Source: Pictodentalium vernedei
Lineage: Eukaryota; Mollusca; Scaphopoda; Dentaliida; Dentaliidae
Assembly (NCBI GenBank): GCA_031216915.1
Contig: CM062289.1
Coordinates: forward strand, 65,479,741-65,543,740
Direction of reading: 5' to 3'
Length of the DNA: 64,000 nucleotides
Shown: positions 12,390 to 25,020 of the stretch, piece after piece
How the letters are laid out: every line of letters starts with the position of its first letter
Position numbering within the stretch: the stretch's first letter is position 1
The notes under the pieces: model-generated
The model's database searches: none
Seen by the model: only the letters and a program-made list of their open reading frames with translations
Told to the model about the DNA's origin: nothing
Position numbers and translations under genes: made by a program

Positions 12390-13013
12390 CTCAAGAAACA
12401 TTTAAACTCACCTTATGGCTCCTCATTGGAATGGATTGGGGAAAGTTGTTTTCTTTTAGTGAATTCCAAACATGAAAACATATTTTATTTTCAAATAATA
12501 GCTTGTTACACAATGGTACCGAGAGCACTGGGCAAGATTTTCATATATGGTGTCGGTGAATGTGAAAAAAAAATATGATATAAGGCAGAAATATAGGATT
12601 TTAAAAGATCTTGTTAACATTGGGTTGAGAGGACTAATGCATGCCCCTTTTTATAGAAAATTCTTTAAGGACTGTCAATTTCAGGGACGTGTTGGGTCTA
12701 CATTATCTGATCCACACAAGCAAGAGTTAGGTATACCTTAGTATCATATTCTATTTGTTACCCTTCATTGCATGTCAATGACTTTAATTTGTTATAGTAG
12801 TAAAAACATTAATGCCATCGAGCGAATACTTCAGCTGTTTAAACGAAATTCAAAAATGGGTTACAGAAAATGGTTTTAAGTTCTCAAAGTACAAAACCAA
12901 TTGTGTTCATTTTTGGGAACTCCAGAATATCACCTTGAATCAGAGTTGACAATACAGGGAAGTACTATAAAAGGAAGTGAAATTCATTAAAATAACCAAG
13001 AGTAAGATGTAAC

Positions 13014-14237
13014 AAGAGGCCCTAAAGAGCCTGTAATCACTCACCTGGCAGAACTATATAGCCCTCAGTTATTCTAATCAAAATCAAAGAATGCAGGTGG
13101 CTGCCATGTTCCTTCATCTGCATGAAACAGAATGACGATTGTTTTCAGAGGACTTTCTATACATTCTTTGTGCCAAGTATGGTTCACACAGGCCATGTAG
13201 TTCCAGATAAGATGAAAAAAAAGAAGTGATTTCCCATACAGTTTCCATGGTAACTATAAACTGCATTTGCAGCCATGTTTGCAACCGGATTAAATGAGGA
13301 GTATTGGTAGAGGGTGTCCCAATCATCAACCATGTGAAGTTTCAAAACATCTGACCTTGTAATTTCAGAGAAGATTTTTCAAAATCGACCAATCAGAATC
13401 AAACAATACTTCTGGTGGCCATGTTTTTCATTCAATAGGAACAAAATGAGGAACAGTTGTAGATAACCTCCCATAGACCATTCCTGTCAAGTTTGATTCA
13501 CATCGGCTCAGAAGTTCCAGAAATGAAGATGAAAATGTGATTTCCCATAGGGTTTCTATGGTAACTATAAGCAGCAATTGTGACCATGTTTGCAACCTGA
13601 TCAACATTAAATGAGGATCGTTGGCAGAGGGTGTCCCAGTCATCAAACATTTGAAGTTTCAAAACATTTGGCCCTGCAATTTCAGAGGAGATGATTTTTG
13701 AAAATCCACCAATCAGAATCAAAGAATGCCTCTCGCGGCCATGTTTTTCATCCACGGGAACAAAATAAGGATCGTTTGTAGAGGACTTCCCACAGATCAC
13801 TTCTGCCAAGTTTGGTTTACATCGGCTGAGAGTTCCAGAGAAGAAGTTGAAAATGGGATTTCCCATAGGGTTTCAATGGTAACTATAAGCTGCAATTGTG
13901 GCCATGTTTGCACCCTGATCAACATTAAATGATGACTGTTGGTAGAGGATGTCCCAGTCATCAAGCATGTGAATTTCAAAACATTTGGCCTTGTAGTTTC
14001 AGAGGAGAAGATTTGTGAAAATCCACCAACCAGAATCAAAGGATGCCTCTGGTGGCCATGTTTTTCATCACACAGGAACAAAATGAGGCTCCTTTGTAGA
14101 AGATCCTCCATAGACCATTCCTGCCAAGATTGGTTCACATTGGCACAGCAGTTCCAGAGAAGAAGATGAAAATGTGAAAAGTTACGGATGACAACAGATG
14201 CCCGATGGCGATGGACACCAAATGATGGCAATAGCTC
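13014..14237. mobile_element. tandem-core interspersed element inserted in the LINE
   Basis: It starts ACAAGAGGCCCTAAAGAGCC and ends GCCAGCTGAGCTAAA. Between are about four units of ~315 bp carrying GGCCATGTTTTTCAT, GTTTCCATGGTAACTATAA and CAATCAGAATCAAA. The LINE reading resumes right after it (KALNLFKV), proving insertion. Plan and ends resemble bivalve pearl-type or Helentron-associated elements; class assignment is an inference. Confidence 0.72.
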
Positions 14238-14680
14238 ACATGGCCAGCTGAGCTAAAAAGGCACTTAACCTCTTCAAGGTAGTTGGTAGCACTGATTGGT
14301 GTGCTGACCAAAAACATTACTCCATCTGTACAGATCAGTTGTTGGATCAAAATTAGATTGTGGTCGTGTGGTTTAACATTTTGCGATAAGCAATAAAGTT
14401 GTACTCCAAATCACTAGATGCAGTTCATAATAGTGGTGTTAGAATTAGCATGGGTGCATCACCAACAGATTCAATGCTTGTTAAAGCAGAAGAGTCTTCT
14501 CTTGAGAAGAGCAGAGTTAAACTGTTACTCCAATATGTTTCTTTTCTGTTGGCTAAACTGTCAAACCCCGATCATAATGGTGTCTCTGATCCTCAAAATT
14601 TTGAATATTTTAACAGTCATCAGAAACATATTACTCCTTTGGGAATTAGAATTAAACCTCATATGGAATCCCCATACTTA

Positions 14681-14936
14681 CAGTACGTGGAGAGCGTATG
14701 ATCACTAAATCACCCACCGAGTGGATATTCCACCCAAAAAATAATTGCAAATTTGTTGCAAAGCATAACAATCACAAGCAAGTTCCATCCAATGGACCTC
14801 TGGGTTCAACCTGGATGTCCATTGGCTGAAACATTGCTTGTGGTTTTTGTTCATATGTTCAGAATTTGAAAGTGATACTTTGGGTGATATTTCCACTCTA
14901 CAGGTGATTTAGTTACAATCCACTCTCCACGTACTG
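14681..14936. mobile_element. mariner-like MITE within the LINE
   Basis: The ends are CAGTACGTGGAGAGCGTATG and an inverse ending CACTCTCCACGTACTG. The left flank is TA, while the right flank is TT where TA is expected. It interrupts the LINE between its HNSGVRISMG and PAWHLRKS segments. Confidence 0.7.
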
Positions 14937-15375
14937 TTCAAGATAACCATGAACCACCACATATTCCTGCTTGGCATCTAAGGAAATCTTTTGTTGTTTT
15001 GGACCTTGCTTCCACAAAAAAGCTCAGACAAACTCTCTGCAGTTCAAACAAAAATATGGCGAAATTAAGTCGAAGTATAGCACATCCAAAAGGATCTAAA
15101 CAGATGGAGCTAAAGATGGTGACACAGTAACATTGGCTGTTTTACTGGTAATCAGATCACCTAGAGGAGAATAACAAATAAAAGTTATATTTTCACAGTA
15201 AATGTTAAAGCTTTTCAACTTGTGCTTGAACATATTGAGAATCTGCAGAAAAGGAAGTTATTTATATTTTCCAACTTTCTTTCCTCTTGGCTAGCTTTTC
15301 TCAAGATGAAGAACCCTATCATTCTGGAACTTTTCGTGAAGTTAAATCTTTTACATTGCAGTGATTTTAATCATG

Positions 15376-16387
15376 TCATAGGGAAGCATTTCACCATAGG
15401 ATCTCTAAGATATATATTTTTTACACATCCATTAAACTTTAAACTATTGTATCTAACAGAATGGACACTATGACATAAATGTTTCTGTATTCAACTGAAG
15501 TACAAGCCGGAACTTTTTTCCCAGCACTGTTTATATTAGTTCCTTTTCCGTCGAGTCATTCGTTATATTTCAAAAAGTTTCCAAATTTCATTATACAATT
15601 ATCGATCGTCTGTCACGTAGTGTGAAAACAAAAACGTCCAAAGCAAAATAAAGTCTGTTCACAAAAAAATAACTTAACCAAAAATGAGATAATATTAAAA
15701 ACAACCAATCATTTCCGACCACAACATTAACCGAGTCCCATGGCCAACTCGTCTGCGGATCATGTTATATCTAAATTGGTCAACTTTATTTCGGTAAATC
15801 TTCAGACATCTTGAAATGCTTCGGACTTCTTTTAAAAACATTTCTCCCAGCTGTTTTCCAGATCTGCCCAAATTTGTACTTATATTTTTACTAACCGTAA
15901 TAGCCACCAAATGGGTAGGCATGAATGGACACCAGCCCAAGAGATACAACAATACAAATTTCAACAAATACACCCAATAGAAAAGATAACGAATGTAATT
16001 TAGACTGGTTACCAAAAGAATGTTTTGATTTTTTTTATCGATCTTTCGATCAGTACAGTTTCAAGCAAAACAAACCGACTCTTCATCTTTGGGTTTAAAC
16101 ATAGGAATTAAAATTTGTTTATTTAAATGAATTTTAATGCATCTAATGTGTAATAAACACTACCTAGGGCTCTAGTGAATTATGACTATGCCATTCCAAT
16201 GCGATATGTAAAACACCCACTGATTCAAACACACATCGCATTCTGTCTATTTACCACACCAAATTCTATCATTTCTTAAAGTAATCAACCTTTTAATAAG
16301 TTTTCAAATTGTTTTTATTGTTTTAAACTAGACTCGTCAAGTCTCAAATCATCAGGTTGATTTACAAGGTATTCATTTTTCTAATAT
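15376..16387. other. about 1 kb without a supported gene
   Basis: A 75-codon frame on the minus strand (MPTHLVAITVSKNISTNLGR, from about 15923 down to 15695) is the only coherent reading. I recognise no family and see no splice or promoter context. The rest is AT-rich unique-looking sequence. Confidence 0.4.
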
Positions 16388-16779
16388 AAGGCCACAAAAA
16401 GTAGATCTTTTGTTTCTCAGACCATTATTTGTGAAATTGCATGAGTGCAGGCGGTTTTTTATTTTATTTTTTATTTCAGTAATTACTTCTTTGCCATCAA
16501 AAGTTCATGTTCTTGGTTCAAGGTTTAGGCCTCATAATCTACAGAATAGCATGGATAGTGGTATATTTCATCCCTTGAGTGCAAGAAGCATTGCAAAGCC
16601 TTGTTGCACTCAAGGGACAAATTCATCAATTTTTTTAACTTGGGTAAAATATCAGACATAAACCATTTCATTTTTATTTTTTTTTAAGTTTAAATTGGTT
16701 ATAAAAAGAGAGCATTCGGCAGTCAAAAGGACCATGCGGGAGGGCCTGAGAAACAGATTTTTTTATTTTTTAGGCCTAA
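16388..16779 (+). mobile_element. palindrome-centred MITE, AGGCC family (copy 2)
   Basis: Opposite orientation to copy 1. It begins AAGGCCACAAAAAGTAGATC and ends CAGATTTTTTTATTTTTTAG followed by GCCTAA. The central hairpin is shorter than in the others (GTGCAAGAAGCATTGCAAAG). Confidence 0.8.
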
Positions 16780-16873
16780 TCACTCTTCACTATTTCACAT
16801 TCTATTGTAATTATTCCCTATTTCTAATCAAGCATTTTCCTCCAAATCTGCATTTGGTAAAATACACCTTTAT

Positions 16874-17284
16874 TAGGCCTAAAAAAGTTAAAAATCTGTT
16901 TCTCAGGCCCTCCCACATGGTCCTTTTGACTGCCACATGCTCTCTTTTTATAACCAATGTAAACTTGAAAAAAATAAAAATAAAATGGTTTATGTCTGAT
17001 ATTTTATCCAAGTTAATAAAATTGATAAATTTGTCCCTCGAGTGCAACAAGGCTTTGCAATGCTAAGCATTGCAAAGCCTTCTTGCACTCAAGGGACAAA
17101 ATACACCACTACCCATGCTATTCTGCAGATTATGAGTCCTAAAACATACAACAAACCAAGAATATGAACTTCTGATGGCAAAGAAATAATTATATAAATA
17201 AAAAATGAAATAAAAAATGCTCACCTGCATGCAATTTTACAAAAAGTGGACGGAGAAATGGAAGATCTACTTTGTGAGGCCTTA
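16874..17284 (-). mobile_element. palindrome-centred MITE, AGGCC family (copy 3)
   Basis: It lies about 95 bp from copy 2 and is inverted to it, so the two could pair over about 390 bp in a transcript. Central hairpin: GGCTTTGCAATGCTAAGCAT then TGCAAAGCC. From 17285 to 18206 I see no gene, only a fragment of a SINE-tail-like repeat at about 17845-18000. Confidence 0.8.
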
Positions 17285-18206
17285 AATCAAAAGTGTATTT
17301 ACCTGGCCAAATATTTTTTGCAATCCACTTTTTTAAAGTATCATTTCTGTGTCTTTCATATATTTGTTACCAATTGAAAGGATGGAAGTAGACAAGAGAC
17401 CAAAACACATCCATCTTCATACTGGCTTCAATACAGCAAGCAGAGATGATTTGCACTGTGAGGCTGATATTGTTAGGAACTGAAGAGGATATCTCAATGA
17501 TTTTCAAGCATAATATACTTGTTCATTAAAAGAATGAATGTCAGAATGCTTATGCAGTCTAATTTTCATGCGATCGAGAAGAGAAAATTTGCCATGATGA
17601 ATGTACGTTCGAGTAAACAAACACAAAAATAAAAGCAAATCTCTGTTTTTGAAAAACAGTTGCCTATGTTTCTAAGGCAACTAGTGTAATTAATGTTAGG
17701 TATTAAGGGTAGACAACAAATTTTAAAAAAAAAAATGCTTGAGTTCAACATTAACATAGGAATGGCAAACAAATCTTGCAGAGACTGGTATGACCTCCAG
17801 TCGGTGGAACTTTTCATGATGGAAAAGAGCAAACATCATTATTTATGTATTGGTGTTTAAGGTCACTTTCAGCATTTTTTGCTAAATCTTGGCTGCAACA
17901 TTGGTATGAATTCAAGTTTAGCCTATTGTTTGTACATATGCTGCCTACTTTAGAGGACATCCACCCCAGGCATTGGTTGCAGATCCTATTTTATCAGTAG
18001 GTAGCCAAGACTTGTCTGAAAACCAATGCAAAGATACCAGACTTTAGGCGGCAATGTGGTGGAAAAATCTGGAATAATTTGCCAAAGCCTAGCAAGTACT
18101 GGTCACCTCTGAAGTCTTCAGCTCTGTGGATTAAACCCTGAACATATCACATGTAGTGTATTGCAAATACTAATTGGTCACCCACAAGCCTAACACATAT
18201 GAGTGA

Positions 18207-18612
18207 TAAGGCCTCACAAAGTAAATACTCTGTTTCTCAGGCCATTTTTTGTAAAACTGCATGCGTGTGGGCGTTTTTTTATTTTTATTTTTTATTTTTG
18301 TAATTATTTCTTTGCCATTTAAAAGTTCATGTTCTTGGTTTGTTTTATGTTTTAGGCCCCATAATCTGCTTAAACAGCATGGGTGGTGGTGTATTACGTC
18401 CCTTGAGTGCAAGAAGGCTTTGCAATGCTAAAGCATTGCAAAGCCTTCTTGCACTCAAGGGGCAATTTTATTAACTTGGGTAAAATATCAGACATAATCA
18501 ATTCTACTTTGTTTTTTTTAAGTTTGGATTGGTTATAAAAAGAGAGCATGCGGCAGCCAAAAGGACCATGCGGGAGGGCCTGAGAAACAGATTTTTATTT
18601 ATTTTAGGCCTA
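18207..18612 (+). mobile_element. palindrome-centred MITE, AGGCC family (copy 4)
   Basis: The near-perfect central palindrome is CCTTGAGTGCAAGAAGGCTT around AATGCTAAAGCATT. It abuts the donor side of the MTRR exon ending at 18635, with only about 22 bp between. Confidence 0.8.
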
Positions 18613-18634
18613 ACTTATATCACAATATACATAC

Positions 18635-18787
18635 GTTTATATCTAATCTAATCTTCAGTGCTTTTTTTATGGCATCATCCGATGTGAGGATATCTGCTGA
18701 CTGTACCGTTGCCTTGACAACCTCAGACTGAGCAGAGGGAAAAGCTGAACCATTCTGAAGTGGCATCTGTATTAATTCCTCATCTTT
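18635..18787 (-). CDS. MTRR: MTRR exon, linker to FAD domain
   Basis: A 51-codon phase-0 exon reads KDEELIQMPLQNGSAFPSAQ, then SEVVKATVQSADILTSDDAI and KKALKIRLDIN. This aligns with the MTRR segment where the FAD-binding, NADPH-cytochrome-P450-reductase-like region starts (vertebrate: [20 protein letters not shown] then a beta strand ending ELDIS). The acceptor is TTTGCAG and the donor AAC|GTATGT. Both neighbouring exons have compatible phases. It is only 153 bp, lies between two palindromic repeat elements, and is separated from the previous exon by 14.4 kb of repeat-filled intron. Confidence 0.9.
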
Positions 18788-19181
18788 CTGCAAATGATAT
18801 AGAAATGAAAAGTGATTATTTCATTCATTAATACTAATTAATCATTTACATAAATCAGTCTAATATAGGAGTATTATGATCAGGGCTTGGGGTTAGATAT
18901 GGGCAATATACCGAAAAACAGAACTGATACAATATCATGGGGATACTGAAACACTTTGTGTTTCTATTGTCATATTATGATGGAAGTTATTCCCAAATGT
19001 AGAAAAGGCACAGAGAATTTGTAAATTTTTGTTGATGTCCTCACACCTTCTCTAATTTGGGCACACTTGTAAACTGTGTGAAATTGGGGTAATCTAAAGA
19101 CCTGAATCTTACTAAATTGTCTATTTATAAGGGTTTGTTGAGGCTTGATATTCTATTTATACGGTCTTGTTAAGGTTTGAC

Positions 19182-19763
19182 TAGGGCTGCACGATATTCA
19201 AATCTGAATACCGGTATCGGTATTCAAAAACATACCGCGGTATACCGGTATATCAAAAACTGCTCGGATATATGAACATAGGTACCACAATCGAGACTTG
19301 AGGCATCACAGTCAGAACGAATCAGCATGCCTTAATGACGTGGTTCGAAAAACATTTACCCAATGCAGACGATATCAAAATTTAGTATTTTAAAAATCAG
19401 TTTATCAGATTTCCCCCCAAAATTTCCTCAAAACAATATCATGTGACCCCTCATTGGAACGAGCTCATCGAGCTCGTTCCAATGAGGGGTCATATGATAT
19501 AGTTTTGTTAAAATTTTTGAAAACTATTTTTTCAACTGGGGAATTTGTATATTACATGGGCACATGCAGATGATTCCTTGGATAAAGGGACAATATTATT
19601 CATTCGGGGCTACAGTTAAAAAACTCAAGTCATCTTGAAAATTAAATTGTGGGTAAATAAAAAAATGACGATAAACCGATATTTTTGTAATTACACCGGT
19701 ATTCAATCGATATTGGTTTGAATACCGGTATATATCGGTTTATCGATATACCGTGCAGCCCTA
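19182..19763. mobile_element. hAT-like MITE with perfect 8-bp TSD
   Basis: The ends are TAGGGCTGCACGATAT and ATATACCGTGCAGCCCTA. The flanks are GGTTTGAC on both sides (19174-19181, 19764-19771). Rich in ACCGGTAT repeats near both ends. A palindromic foldback (about 19351-19592, centre GACCCCTCATTGGAACGAGC) is nested inside. Confidence 0.9.
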
Positions 19764-20037
19764 GGTTTGACAGTAGCTGAAGTGTTCATTTTCATGGAAG
19801 AAGTGACAGATTTTCTTGGTTCTGGGCAATTGTTCCGAATTCCCACCAGCCTACAATCCCTACTAGTCTAGTTGCTTAGCAGCGATTTCTAACCATGTCT
19901 TCACTGCCTTATCAGGCAGCCAAGACTTGACAAGAAATCACTGCCAATTGATTTGTCTATTGTCAGCAGGACCTCCTAAAGATGGTATGTTAAGGGCAAA
20001 TGCTCTGAGATCACAGAAAACTGAAATAGGCCTCTAA

Positions 20038-20285
20038 CCCTTTACCCAACGCAGACGATATCAAAATTTATTATTTTAAATATCATTTTTTCAAATTTTT
20101 CAAATAATTTCAACAAAACCATATCATGTGACCCCTCGTTGGAACAAGCTCGACAAGCTCGTTCCAACGAGGGGTCACATGATATGGTTTTGTTGAAATG
20201 CTTTGAATTTTGAAAAATAATAGTTTTTCAACTGCTGAATTTACATATTACGCGGACGCATGCGGGCGATTTCTTTGGTAAAGGG
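20038..20285. mobile_element. TTAA-type foldback MITE
   Basis: CCCTTTACCCAACGCAGACG at one end and GGTAAAGGG at the other, with CTAA and TTAA flanks. The long arms meet at GACCCCTCGTTGGAACAAGC. CCC..GGG ends with a TTAA target point to piggyBac-type mobilisation (inference). Confidence 0.78.
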
Positions 20286-20661
20286 TTAATGGTTAAGGTA
20301 TGTTTGGAATCAGTCAGAAAATTATTGTAGACATGATCTGTGTTGGCAAAAGAATGCCAATATTCAACTCATTAGCCATGGTATTTGTGGTGCTGTTGTA
20401 GAATGATACAACAACTTATTCTTTTTTTTCTTGGTTTGAATTCCCTTTTGGTTTTATCAGCATATCTCAGTCAAGTCAGATACCAAATACCGAACTGATA
20501 CTGTGGTATACTCCTCTAAAAATACCAAAATCGATACCGAACTCAAAATTCCAATACCGTCCATCTCTACTTGGGGTCTGTCAAGGCTCTGCTAATGTAT
20601 GTTTTGTTTTGCATCAATATTTAATGTGCCATGACATACTTTTGGTCACATCAGTACTCTT

Positions 20662-21699
20662 TAGTAATGAGCCGATAAGAGATTTGCCTATTCATCTGAA
20701 ACCAAATAGTTTTGATTTACTATCGGCCGATACCAATGCCGATACCAAGTAGTGTTGTTCACCCATATTATTTCCATAAATGTGGACGAAAAAAGTGCGG
20801 TGACAATATTGAATATACTTTCGGTGCAAGTAATAAAATAAATACAGAAAGTAAATTACGATAGCTAAACGGTAAACACACCACGTCACCGCTATTATCA
20901 TACACAATAAGATATATCACACATTGGGCCAAAAGGTACACAACCCTAGTTCTTGCGGTGATATCAAACTCGCCCTTTTTTGTCTATGATGTATGCCGAC
21001 AGACCTTCGATTTTGAAAAAACACCACGTGCGCACCGCAGGGCGCTCGTCATTTAAGACTTGCGTGCACCTTTGCCAGGCAAGACTCCAGCATGAAACCT
21101 TCAGTTGAAAAGGGGCGTGCATGATACATTCACACTTTATGCGATGTATAAGTGGGGTATGATAGCATGTGTCATTCGACAGCTAATTTAAATTGGCCAA
21201 AGCAAGCATACACTGGCGTAGTTTACTAATTACCATTCAGTATACTCCAATGTCCACATTCCAGAACGCATACGAAAACATCACAATGTCAACAACTTCT
21301 TCACGCGACTGACATGTGACCTGCACTGTAGAACTCATTCATGTTGATGTGGGTGTTCGCTGGACCACAGACTTACAAAGGCTAAAACGTTGTCCGATTT
21401 TTTACATGAAAGATTGAAATTCAGTAATCACTGTCAATGGAAAAAAAGTGGTGCGACCTGTCACAAAGTTCTTCATATGCTTATTTAAATGTCATGTCGG
21501 GGGTCTGATCTACACAGTGTAATGCATGGCACATTTGTTAGTTATTAGCACAACACTAAAATGGCTGTGAAATAGAGTTAGAATAGGTACCCAATAATTT
21601 TTTTCAACAATCGGCAAGAGCCTATATTTTTCATGCTATTCATAATGATTGCCGATAGGCTTTTAGCCGATTGCTTACCGATAGATCGGCTCATCCATA
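20662..21699. mobile_element. hAT-like non-autonomous element, 1.04 kb
   Basis: The ends TAGTAATGAGCCGATAAG and GATCGGCTCATCCATA are related to those of the 548-2973 element. The flanks GTACTCTT and GTACTCAT differ at one of eight bases. CGGCCGAT/GCCGATA clusters lie inside the ends. No transposase frame. From 21700 to 22118 nothing is recognised. Confidence 0.8.
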
Positions 21700-22118
21700 G
21701 TACTCATCAAACTGTGACTGACAGTCAGTGGCATAAAACCATAGTGTTTCATTCATAACTGCTCGGCAGAATCTACAATGGTGCTCTGAATGTTATTGAG
21801 GATCATAAGCCCACAAAATAATGTATTAGAAGAAACTGATACAAATTTTGTATTTTAGTTTAAACTGTATTTATTTCGAAAGTATTATGTACAAATTTAG
21901 CAAACCAAAAGAGCATATAACTATTAAGGAAGTGGATTCAGCATCAAGCTAAAAGCTTATACTTGGCTCTCTCCAGTTAAATATTTTGGCATATGTGGCT
22001 GATTATTATTAAAAACCGTTACATTCGCACATTCGGGAACCAGCACTGGTGTTTATGTATTTTTATGTACAGTATACACTTTTTCTACAATCAAGGTAAT
22101 AGCTGACCAACTCACACC

Positions 22119-22985
22119 CAGTGGCGGATACAAAGGGGGGTGGGGGTGGGGGTGGTGAGGGGGGATGGGGGGGGGGAGGGGACAAAGATAGCACCGTGAA
22201 ACTATTGTATGCTTTCAGCGTGCTTCCTGTGGTAAAAACTGCGTTTGTATTTGCGTTGGTACCACAGAGTGTCTGCTGCAATAGGTCACACTGATACGAT
22301 GGGTAATAAATCATACATTTTCGCTCTCAGATATGATGCCAAGTCCAGATGATTCTGTCATAGTCTGTGGTTAGTCGTGGAAATCAAACATACTTTAATG
22401 CCATCGACACACTTCAATTATTTTATAGAACTATATCTTACAATTTGGAACATTGGTGATTGATTGCATGTAATAATTGCATTGAAAATTACAGCTTAGG
22501 GAATCCGGAACATCATGTTGTTTACAATAATAATAGTTATATAACATCTAGCATGCGATAAGCAGGGTTATATGTTTAAAAACTTGTCATTGTACTAATT
22601 ATGACACCCCGAAGAATCATACGTTACTAAGCCATAGGGGTTGCTTACATAGAGATTATTACTATTATGTGTATGTACAAAATATATATCAGGGTCTCGC
22701 TCTGGTTCTAGTCGTGATCTGCCCTTTGAAACGGGAGCTCGACTCCGATACACATTTTGTACATCCACATAATGGTAATAATCTGTTTATCTTACAATAT
22801 CTTGGGGACAAGTCTAGAATATAGACGAATAATCTGTATCAGGGGGTCTGATACACGACAGTTGCAGAGTTAATACAGACAAAATAGATGTTGATTGTAT
22901 GATAAAATGCTTGATAGGAATTTCTTGCATTACATCGGCTCCCCCCCCCCCCCCCCCTCCCGAAAAAATCCTGGATCCGCCACTG
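22119..22985. mobile_element. hAT-like element with CAGTGGCGGAT ends
   Basis: CAGTGGCGGATACAAA with a G-rich run at the left is mirrored by a C-rich run and GGATCCGCCACTG at the right. The flanks are CTCACACC (22111-22118) and CTCACACA (22986-22993). G/C homopolymer tracts lie just inside both ends. Short internal frames are not meaningful. Confidence 0.8.
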
Positions 22986-23305
22986 CTCACACACAGTGCT
23001 GGGTTCCACTGGTACGCATGTTGTACATAGGAAGGAAGTGTACATGGAACAATGAGATGTACATTACAGAGCGCTCCAAAGAGGGGTGTTGTTGGAAGAC
23101 ACAATCCAGACCAGACAGACAAGCCTTATCATGAGGGGCAAGCCAAGAAGCAAAGGCACTGGACCTGATGTTGTATAGGACGAGATACGAGGGTTTACTT
23201 CACACTGGGTGTGGGGGAGTGCAGATGATATAATGTAGACTGGTGAGAGGGGAAGATTCTTTGGTTCAAGTATTCAGAATAGTGCTCATGCGATCAGAGA
23301 ACATA

Positions 23306-23518
23306 CAGTACAAGTCAAAATAAATTGTAGCATAACCACAATAAACTAAGTATACTGCTGCTCCTGCAGTGATAAGATCAAAATCGGACATCATTTTCTG
23401 GAAAGCTCTCAGTGAGAGCTTTCCAACAAATGATGTCAAATTCTGGTCTTATCGGTGTATGAAGAGAAAGATACATAGTTTATAGAGGTTATTCTACAAA
23501 TTATTTTGACTTGTACTG
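23306..23518. mobile_element. mariner-like palindromic MITE, TA-flanked
   Basis: CAGTACAAGTCAAAATAA and its inverse TTATTTTGACTTGTACTG lie between TA dinucleotides. The whole 213 bp folds back on itself around GAAAGCTCTCAGTGAGAGCT. Confidence 0.85.
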
Positions 23519-23594
23519 TAGACCCATTGTAAGGAGGGCTGGTGAAAGCTGATAGATATATCCCAAGGAATTAACTAGAAAGTATTTTATCACA

Positions 23595-25020
23595 CTAAAA
23601 CATATGTCTCCCCTTCCTTTTGAGGTCAGAGGTCAAGGTCACATGCAGTTCATCAAGGTAGTGGACATGCGGTTTCATGGTGACACATCCACATGTCAAA
23701 AAAAAAAAATTCTGGTCTGGACAATTACTCCCTATTTAAAGTACATAAATTTGACCTTGAGGTCAAGGTCACATGGAGGTCATGATAACATGTGGTCTCA
23801 TTGTGATACATCCACATGTCAATCATCTAAGTCCTCGGTCAAAAAAAAAAAAAGTTCTGATCTGGACAATTATTCCCTATTTGAAGTACATAAATTTGAC
23901 CTTGAGGTCAGAGGTCAAGGTCACATGGAGTTCATCATGCAGTTTCATGGTGACACATCCACATGTCCAAAAAAAAAAAAAAAATCTGGTCTGGACAATT
24001 ACTCCCTATTTAAAGTACATAAATTTGACCTTAAGGTCAAGGTCACATGAAGGTCATGATTACATGTGACATGCGGTCTAATTGCGATACATCCACATGT
24101 CAAATATCTAAGTCCTAGGTCAAAAAACAAAAAAGTTCTGGTCTGGATAATTATTCCCTATCTGAGGTACATAAATTTGACCTTAAGGTCAGAGGTCAAG
24201 GTCACATGAAGGTCATCCAGGTAGATGACATGCGGTCTCATGGTGACACATCCACATGTCAAATAACCAAGTCCTAGGTCAAAAAACAAAAAAATTCTGG
24301 TCTGGACAATTACTCCCTATTTGAAGTACATAAATTTGACATTGAGGTCAAGGTCACATGAAGGTCACGACATGCAGTCTCATGGTGACACATCCATATG
24401 TCAAATAACCGAGTCCTTGGTCAAAAAACAAAAAAAAATCTGGTCTGGACAATTACTCCCTATTTGAAGTACATAAATTTGACCTTGAGGTCAAGGTCAC
24501 ATGAAGATCACAATGATATGCCACACACCGGCTCATGGTAATACATCCACGTGCCAAATATCTAAGGCCTGGCTCAAAAGACAAACAAGTTTTGGTCCGG
24601 ACAAAGTTTCCTTGAAAAAAGCACAAATCTGACCTTCAGATCAAAGGTCAAGGCCACATGAAGGTCACAATGGTACGCTACACACCGGCTGATGGTGATA
24701 CATCCACATGCCAAATATCTAAAGCCTGACTCAAAATACAAAAAAGTTCTGGTCCAGACAGTTTACCTTAAAAAAGCGCATAAATCTGACCTTCAGGTCA
24801 AAGGTCAAGGTCACATGAAGGTCACTATGGTACACTGCACACCGGCTCATGGTGATACATCCACATGCCAAGTATCTAAGGTGTAGGTCAAAAGACAAAA
24901 ACGTTATGGCCCGGACAAAGTTTGTATGAGAAGAAGAAGAAGAAGAAGAAGAAGAAGAAGAAGAATATGCACTAAAACAATATGTCTCCCTTCTGGGAAG
25001 GGGAGACATAACAAGAAAAA
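23595..25020. mobile_element. tandem-core element, ~150-bp units (AAGGTCACATG)
   Basis: About nine units carry GGTGACACATCCACATGTCA, TCTGGTCTGGACAATTA and TTGACCTTGAGGTCAAGGTC. They are bounded by CATATGTCTCCCCTTCC at the left and GGAAGGGGAGACATAAC, an inverted match, at the right. An (AAG)n microsatellite lies at 24926-24964. Open frames arise from unit length, not coding. Confidence 0.78.

Larger units (their letters stand above)
12560..15375 (+). pseudogene. non-LTR retrotransposon (LINE) ORF2 remnant with RNase H
   Basis: Broken pieces appear in order. RT: NIGLRGLM ... FQGRVGSTLSDPHKQELGIP at about 12600-12740, where the next expected residues are the QGSILSVTLF block. RT thumb: IQKWVTENGFKFSKYKTNCV, with a frameshift, at about 12830-12910. 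After an inserted tandem-core element: KTLLHLYRSVVGSKLDCG at about 14310-14360 and LDAVHNSGVRISMGASPTDS at 14420. Then PAWHLRKSFVVLDLASTKK at about 14970, and an RNase H-like FSNFLSSWLAFLKMKNPIIL at about 15265. The order and motifs match Jockey/I-group LINEs. Stops and insertions show it is dead. Confidence 0.82.

Noticed and set aside
15695-16015. 106-codon minus-strand frame as a gene
   Set aside because: It opens with a TTG; from the first ATG only about 75 residues remain, with no family recognised. Mentioned in the region entry only.
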